Source: Hyphomicrobiales bacterium | GTDB lineage: Bacteria > Pseudomonadota > Alphaproteobacteria > Rhizobiales > Rhizobiaceae | NCBI GenBank assembly: GCA_900469625.1 | Contig: UBXV01000027.1 | Span: 62,001-126,000, forward strand | Direction of reading: 5' to 3' | DNA: 64,000 nucleotides | Shown here: positions 59,651 through 64,000 of the stretch, piece after piece | Layout: each line of letters starts with the position of its first letter | Position numbering within the stretch: position 1 is the first letter of the stretch | Position numbers and translations under genes: made by a program | The notes under the pieces: model-generated | Seen by the model: only the letters and a program-made list of their open reading frames with translations | Told to the model about the DNA's origin: nothing | The model's database searches: none

Positions 59651-60655
59651 ATGAACAAGCCCTTGACCAAAAAGCGTTCCATCGTCTTCTTCCTGGTTCC
59701 GAATTTTTCCATGCTGCCATTTTCGGCTGCCATCGAAACGCTCCGCATCGCCAACCGCATGCTCGGTTACGAGGCCTATACCTGGCGCCTCACTTCGACC
59801 GACGGCGAGAAGGTTCTCTCTTCGAGCGGCATCGGCCTCGAGGTCAACTCGTCTCTTGCCGACGAACGCAAGTTCCTGGGCGGCGAAAACCGCCCGTCGA
59901 TGGTGCTGGTCTGTTCCGGCATCTATGTCGAGGATTTCAACAACAAGTCGGTCAATGCCTGGCTTCGCGAAGTCTACAATCGCGGCGTCGCCGTCGGCAG
60001 CCTCTGTACGGGCGCCCATGTGCTGGCCTCTGCCGGCCTGCTGACGGGCAAGCGCTGCGCCATCCACTGGGAAAACCTGCCGGGCTTCTCCGAAAACTTC
60101 CCGCAGGTCGACGTCTATGCCGACCTCTACGAGATCGACAGCAACATCTACACCTGCGCCGGCGGCACCGCCTCGCTCGACATGATGCTGAACCTGATCG
60201 ACCAGGATTTCGGCGAGAACCTCGTCAACCGCGTCTGCGAACAGGCGCTGACCGACCGCGTGCGCGGCCCCCACGATCGCCAGCGCCTGCCGCTGCGTGC
60301 CCGCCTCGGCGTCCAGAACGCCAAGGTACTGTCGATCATCGAGCTGATGGAGGGCAACCTGGCCGAGCCGCTGTCACTTCTGGAGATCGCCGAAGGCGCC
60401 GATCTTTCGCGCCGGCAGATCGAGCGGCTGTTCCGCCAGGAAATGGGCCGCTCCCCCGCCCGCTATTACCTGGAGATCCGGCTCGACCGGGCTCGCCACC
60501 TGCTGATCCAGTCGTCGATGCCGGTCGTCGAAGTGGCGGTCGCCTGCGGCTTCGTCTCCGCCTCGCACTTCTCCAAGTGTTATCGCGAACTCTACAACCG
60601 CTCGCCGCAGCAGGAGCGCGCCGACCGCAAGCTGACGCTGCAGATGGCGCGGTAA
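59651..60655 (+). CDS. GlxA-family transcriptional regulator (DJ-1/PfpI + AraC; GbdR-like)
   Basis: 334-residue regulator. The N-terminal DJ-1/PfpI-like domain (about 10-180) contains the elbow VGSLCTGAHVLASAGLL; the C-terminal AraC domain (about 220-320) contains LLEIAEGADLSRRQIERLFRQ and ACGFVSASHFSKCYRELYNRSP, split by a loop. GbdR, CdhR and ArgR, which control betaine, carnitine and arginine catabolism, have this architecture. The ATG at 59651 follows GGGAAG. It is a good candidate regulator of the betaine/C1 genes; this is inferred from family and context. Confidence 0.9.
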   Translation: MNKPLTKKRSIVFFLVPNFSMLPFSAAIETLRIANRMLGYEAYTWRLTSTDGEKVLSSSGIGLEVNSSLADERKFLGGENRPSMVLVCSGIYVEDFNNKSVNAWLREVYNRGVAVGSLCTGAHVLASAGLLTGKRCAIHWENLPGFSENFPQVDVYADLYEIDSNIYTCAGGTASLDMMLNLIDQDFGENLVNRVCEQALTDRVRGPHDRQRLPLRARLGVQNAKVLSIIELMEGNLAEPLSLLEIAEGADLSRRQIERLFRQEMGRSPARYYLEIRLDRARHLLIQSSMPVVEVAVACGFVSASHFSKCYRELYNRSPQQERADRKLTLQMAR

Positions 60656-60678
60656 CAACTGGTGCCGCAGAAGACACG

Positions 60679-60706
60679 GAAAGGGCGGGATTATCCGCCC
60701 TTTTTG
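60679..60706 (+). terminator. Intrinsic terminator after GlxA-type regulator
   Basis: AAAGGGCGG-GATTAT-CCGCCCTTTTT, a nine bp stem with a five-T tail, starting about 25 bp after the stop codon. Confidence 0.88.
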
Positions 60707-61053
60707 CTGACACAAGTTGCGACGAACGCGATGACGAGCCACCTTCCCGGTAGCGGCCGCCTGCCCCCTCGTTTCCGTCATGCTCGGGCTTGACCCGAGC
60801 ATCCAGATGCTCGGGTCCATCACGCAGCAAAGCGGGTTGCCAGCTCGGGCCTGAGGACGTGGCGGATCGGCACTTCAAGCATTCGCATCCAAAACCGTCT
60901 CCCCCGCAGCTCCCTCGCCTCATCGGCCTCGCTCGCGCCATGGGTGGCTTGCCCGATCGCGGATTTGCCTTGAAAGTTGCATCCTGGGAATCGCTGCGGT
61001 CGCAGCGCCTCGCTCGAACTCGAAACACTGCACCGTCAGGAGCAACTCGCCCT
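60707..61053. other. Intergenic region with short inverted repeat
   Basis: 347 bp. GATGCTCGGGTC / GACCCGAGCATC-type sequences (about 60779-60820: TGCTCGGGCTTGACCCGAGCA) form a hairpin seen often in rhizobial intergenic DNA. The remainder to 61053 contains a short open frame without a ribosome site. No gene is called. Confidence 0.6.
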
Positions 61054-61653
61054 ATGGCACCCGTGATCATCGACCCTGCAAAAGTCCGTGAATTCGTGGA
61101 CAAGGAACGCTTCTACGCCTGGCTCGGAGCCAACCACGAGAGCGAAACCGAGGTCTGGATCAAGATCCACAAGGTCGGCTCAGGGCTCGCCTCGATCACG
61201 CCGAAGGAGGCGATCGACGTGATCCTGTGCTGGGGCTGGATCGACGGCGTGCGCAAGGGCTTCGACGACAAGAGCTTCATGCAGCGCTACACCCCGCGCG
61301 GCAAGAAGAGCATCTGGAGCCAGATCAATGTCGACAATGTCGCAAGACTGATCACGGAGGGGCGCATGACCCCGCACGGATCGAAAGAGGTCGAGGCCGC
61401 CAAGGCCGACGGCCGCTGGGACCGCGCCTATGGCAGCGGCAAGGACATGAAGATCCCCGACGACCTGCAGGCCGCAATCGACGCCGAGCCTGAGGCGAAG
61501 GCGATGCTGGCGAAACTCAGCGCCCAGAACCGTTTCGCGCTAGCCTTCCGCACCCACAACATGAAGACGGAGGCGGGGCGCAAAAAGAAGATCGAGACCT
61601 TCGTCGCGATGCTGAAGCGCGGCGAGACCATCTATCCGCAGGCGCAGAAATAG
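61054..61653 (+). CDS. YdeI/OmpD-associated-family protein
   Basis: 199-residue soluble protein of the YdeI family. ETEVWIKIHKVGSGLASI, EAIDVILCWGWIDGVRKGFD and YTPRGKKSIWSQIN are diagnostic; the C-terminal RKKKIETFVAMLKRGETIYP is also typical. The function is not established; E. coli YdeI relates to peptide resistance. The ATG at 61054 follows CAGGAG. It appears monocistronic. Confidence 0.9.
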   Translation: MAPVIIDPAKVREFVDKERFYAWLGANHESETEVWIKIHKVGSGLASITPKEAIDVILCWGWIDGVRKGFDDKSFMQRYTPRGKKSIWSQINVDNVARLITEGRMTPHGSKEVEAAKADGRWDRAYGSGKDMKIPDDLQAAIDAEPEAKAMLAKLSAQNRFALAFRTHNMKTEAGRKKKIETFVAMLKRGETIYPQAQK

Positions 61654-61706
61654 CCTCTGGCGCACCGGCACTTCAGGCGACAATCTGCTCGGCTCGGTGG
61701 CTCCCC

Positions 61707-62189
61707 TCAGGCTCCGGGGCGGAAGGCGCGCTCCAGTCCGGCAATGTCGAGCTTGATCATGCCGAGCATCGCCTCGGTCGCCCGCTTGGCGCGATCACGA
61801 TCGGGATGCGCGACCATATCGCCGAGCACGCTTGGGACGATCTGCCAGCAAAGCCCCCAGCGATCGCGGATCCACCCACATTGTTCGGCTTCACCGCCGT
61901 TTTCGAGCAACGCGTTCCAGAGGCGATCGATCTCTTGCTGAGTGTCGCACTGGATCATGATCGAAAACGAATGGTTGAACGGATCAAGCGGCCCGGCCTC
62001 GAGCGCCAGGAAGTCCTGGCTGCCCAGCGTGAACTCGATCACCTTGACGCTGCCCGCCGGCCCGCTCGGCGATTCCGCCGGCATCACCGTCGTGCGCGTG
62101 ATCGCTGAGCCGGGAACGAGCGAGATGTAGAATTCGACGGCCTTGAGCGCGTCCTTCTCGAACCAGAGATTTGAGACGACATTGGTCAA
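61707..62189 (-). CDS. VOC-family protein (PhnB/3-demethylubiquinone-like glyoxalase fold)
   Basis: 160-residue protein with the PhnB-type VOC fold: NLWFEKDALKAVEFYISLVP, GSQDFLALEAGPLDPFNHSF and ENGGEAEQCGWIRDRWGLCWQ, here with the Cys/His-rich metal pocket pattern. It may bind a small ligand or metal; no enzymatic function is certain. The start TTG at 62189 follows GGAGGAG at seven bases; a longer frame upstream lacks a ribosome site. Confidence 0.88.
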   Translation of the reverse strand: MTNVVSNLWFEKDALKAVEFYISLVPGSAITRTTVMPAESPSGPAGSVKVIEFTLGSQDFLALEAGPLDPFNHSFSIMIQCDTQQEIDRLWNALLENGGEAEQCGWIRDRWGLCWQIVPSVLGDMVAHPDRDRAKRATEAMLGMIKLDIAGLERAFRPGA

Positions 62190-62318
62190 ATGCGGGCTCC
62201 TCCGTGCCAGCCTGGATCCTGCCCAGGCAACCGGAGGACGTTTCGCGGTCGGCGGATCCGACACGGGCTCAGGGTTTATTGCCTGCAAAGGCAGAAAAGA
62301 TTGGCCGATCCCGGCTTT

Positions 62319-63620
62319 CTAGGAAGCCAGCGCGTCGAGCAGCGCCAGCTCCGAGATCACCCGGTTTCGCCCGGCGTGCTTGGCCATGTAGAGAAACTGG
62401 TCGGCCGCATGCAGGTAATTGTCGAAGGATTCCGGCGTCTCGATGGTCGCAAGCCCGATCGAGACGGTGATCGAAAGCTCCTCGTCGTCGGCAAGGATGC
62501 GCGACCGTGCAAGCTCCATGCGCAGCTTCTCGCAGAAGGCAAAAGCCCGCTGCACGTCGAAGCCGTTGAACAGGATGCCGAACTCCTCGCCGCCGAGGCG
62601 GGCCAGCAGGTGTTCCTCGCCAACCAGCGTCGTCAACCGCTTGGCCACGTGCTTGAGCACAACGTCGCCGATCTCGTGGCCATAGGTGTCGTTCAGCCGC
62701 TTGAAATGGTCGATGTCGAGGATGGCGATCGCCGTCGTCTCCCCGCGCCGCAGGCACTGCTCGACGAGCCTCGGCCCCGTCAGGAAGAAATGGCGGCGAT
62801 TGTAGATATCGGTCAGGTAGTCGCTCGCCGCCTGGCGCTGCAGCGTCTGCAGCCGCTTCTGGATGCCGGCGGCATAGGCGATGCGGCCGTTGAACTCGGC
62901 CTCCAGGAACGGCTTCTGGATGAAGTCGGTGCCGCCGGCCTCGAGGAATTTCGCGCCGACCCGCCGGTCGCCGCTGTCGGAAAGCGCGATCACCGGGGGA
63001 GCCTCGTCGCCCTGTCGCCGGCGCACTTCGGCAAGGAGTGCAGCCCCGCTCATGTCCGAGAGATCCAGGTCGGTGACGACAAGATCGACCGCCTCGCCGG
63101 AATCGAGCACCTGCAGCGCTTCGGCGGCCGACGCCACCGCGCAGACGGATATCCGTTGCCGGCGCAGGATATCGGCAAGCTCGAGGCGCGACGGCGTGTC
63201 GGAATCGGCGAGCAATACCGTCGTCTTGCCGTTGGTGAGGGCCCGATCGACGGCACCGATCAGGAGATTGATCGATTCCGGCTGGTTCTTGATCACGCAG
63301 TCGAGCGCGCCGCGACCGAGAATCTGGTCGCGCGTGCTGTCGTTGAACGCCGCGGTGAAAACCACGGCCGGCACGTTGTTGGCGAGGATGAAGTCGAGCG
63401 CTTCGCAATTGGGCGCATCGGGAAGATTGAGGTCGAGCACGGCGAGCGAGAAACTGCCCGGGGCCGCGGCCATTTCCTGGCGCAAAGCCTCGAGCGAGGC
63501 GCAGTGCGTGACGCGGATGCCATGCACCGTTTCAAGTCCGTATTTCAGCGCGGTGGCAAACATGCGGGAATCTTCGATGAGCAGCATGCGCTTGTCGCCG
63601 TGCTTCTGCACAGAATTCAT
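62319..63620 (-). CDS. PleD-like response regulator with GGDEF domain
   Basis: 433-residue protein: REC domain 1 (about 10-125; phospho-acceptor Asp in LAVLDLNLPDAPN), REC domain 2 (about 130-250; VVTDLDLSDMSG) and a GGDEF domain (about 260-425) with DIDHFKRLNDTYGHEIGD and the active motif RLGGEEFGI. It should make cyclic di-GMP when phosphorylated. The start is the ATG at 63620; a longer frame lacks homology. No cognate kinase gene is adjacent. Confidence 0.93.
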   Translation of the reverse strand: MNSVQKHGDKRMLLIEDSRMFATALKYGLETVHGIRVTHCASLEALRQEMAAAPGSFSLAVLDLNLPDAPNCEALDFILANNVPAVVFTAAFNDSTRDQILGRGALDCVIKNQPESINLLIGAVDRALTNGKTTVLLADSDTPSRLELADILRRQRISVCAVASAAEALQVLDSGEAVDLVVTDLDLSDMSGAALLAEVRRRQGDEAPPVIALSDSGDRRVGAKFLEAGGTDFIQKPFLEAEFNGRIAYAAGIQKRLQTLQRQAASDYLTDIYNRRHFFLTGPRLVEQCLRRGETTAIAILDIDHFKRLNDTYGHEIGDVVLKHVAKRLTTLVGEEHLLARLGGEEFGILFNGFDVQRAFAFCEKLRMELARSRILADDEELSITVSIGLATIETPESFDNYLHAADQFLYMAKHAGRNRVISELALLDALAS

Positions 63621-64000
63621 CCGACCCGGCGTGCGGCGCAATCTCACGTCCCTGCAAATCCCGATTTCGAGCCGCAGGCGTGCTGTCCCGAAGGGCGACG
63701 CTGGCTCCCAATATACGATTATACCCGGCCCCGATCGCGCCAGACTTTGTGCCTTGGCCGACAGGATGGTACCGGGTTCCCCACTTTTATTGCGGCCGAT
63801 TGAAGACGCTTGGGATTGCAATTTCGTTAATGCGGCAACCGTAAGGAGTCTTTTCTCGCGACCCGAGCAATTTTATGGGTCGCAAGCGCGGGAATGCCGT
63901 AAAAGCGCCGGCACAGCTTGGCCGACGGACGAGCGACACCGCCTCGAAAGGGAGGCGGTGTGTGGTGTCCTTTGACGCAGCGATGCCGCGTCGGTGCTGT
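63621..64000. other. Right-end intergenic region
   Basis: 380 bp upstream of the GGDEF-protein gene to the window end. It contains the hairpin ACACCGCCTC-GAAAGG-GAGGCGGTGT (63936-63961) without a T-run. No gene is recognised before the edge; the next gene lies outside. Confidence 0.55.

Noticed and set aside
59257-60753. 498-codon plus-strand frame overlapping the GlxA-type regulator
   Set aside because: The overlapping frame is Arg/Pro-rich and lacks a ribosome site. The regulator frame from 59651 has complete DJ-1 and AraC domains.

Overview
The window is a 64 kb GC-rich chromosomal segment from an alphaproteobacterium of the Rhizobiaceae, probably close to Ensifer/Sinorhizobium. The support is the very-long-chain fatty-acid lipid A cluster (acpXL-fabZXL-fabF2XL), aerobic-type cobalamin genes (cobN, cobO, cobP, cobQ, cobW, cobABCDE), an Fnr/FixK-type box beside hemN, and small dispersed palindromes typical of rhizobial chromosomes. 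No tRNA, rRNA, CRISPR array, insertion sequence or integrase was found.

Layout. 1-2.1 kb: end of the acpXL lipid A acylation cluster, with a FabF2XL that has lost catalytic residues. 2.2-4.5 kb: hemN and a divergent Fnr-type regulator with a perfect TTGAT-N4-ATCAA box. 4.6-5.0 kb: an L,D-transpeptidase. 5.2-9.9 kb: cobE-cobA-cobB-cobC-cobD on the minus strand, largely overlapping. 10.3-14.8 kb: a TSUP exporter, an isolated LolC-like permease, small membrane proteins and an ICMT-like methyltransferase. 14.8-21.96 kb: a minus-strand unit led by a large cobalamin riboswitch, then cobP-cobW-cobN-cobO and a half-size EamA transporter. 22.1-23.5 kb: cobQ. 24.7-28 kb: a betaine-type ABC importer. 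28.1-39.9 kb: a D,D-carboxypeptidase, an O-antigen-ligase-like protein, bmt, an aminotransferase with a YheO-like regulator, an ECF sigma factor with a VWA protein, and a ferredoxin-like protein. 40-43.5 kb: a divergent pair, MttB-type methyltransferase and corrinoid protein, followed by DUF1638. 43.5-49.3 kb: an accessory region of small genes and one decayed gene. 49.3-56.6 kb: a formyltransferase, then a C1 operon (virulence-factor-domain protein, MTHFR_C/MetV-like, MetF, methyl-THF:corrinoid methyltransferase, two small unknowns, RACo-like reactivase). 56.8-63.6 kb: a VIT-like protein, a LysR regulator with a DUF1127 gene, a GlxA/GbdR-type regulator, YdeI, a VOC protein and a PleD-like GGDEF response regulator.

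Taken together, the genes suggest one metabolic system. A quaternary amine such as a betaine would be imported, demethylated by the MttB-type enzyme onto the corrinoid protein, and the methyl group passed to tetrahydrofolate and through the MetV/MetF pair. RACo would repair oxidised corrinoid, and Bmt would send methyl groups to methionine. The cofactor would come from the cobalamin genes immediately upstream. Several of these proteins carry Arg/Gly-rich tails, whereas the corrinoid protein has a strongly acidic N-terminus, which hints at an assembled complex. The substrate, the direction of flux and the roles of the small accessory proteins cannot be read from sequence alone.
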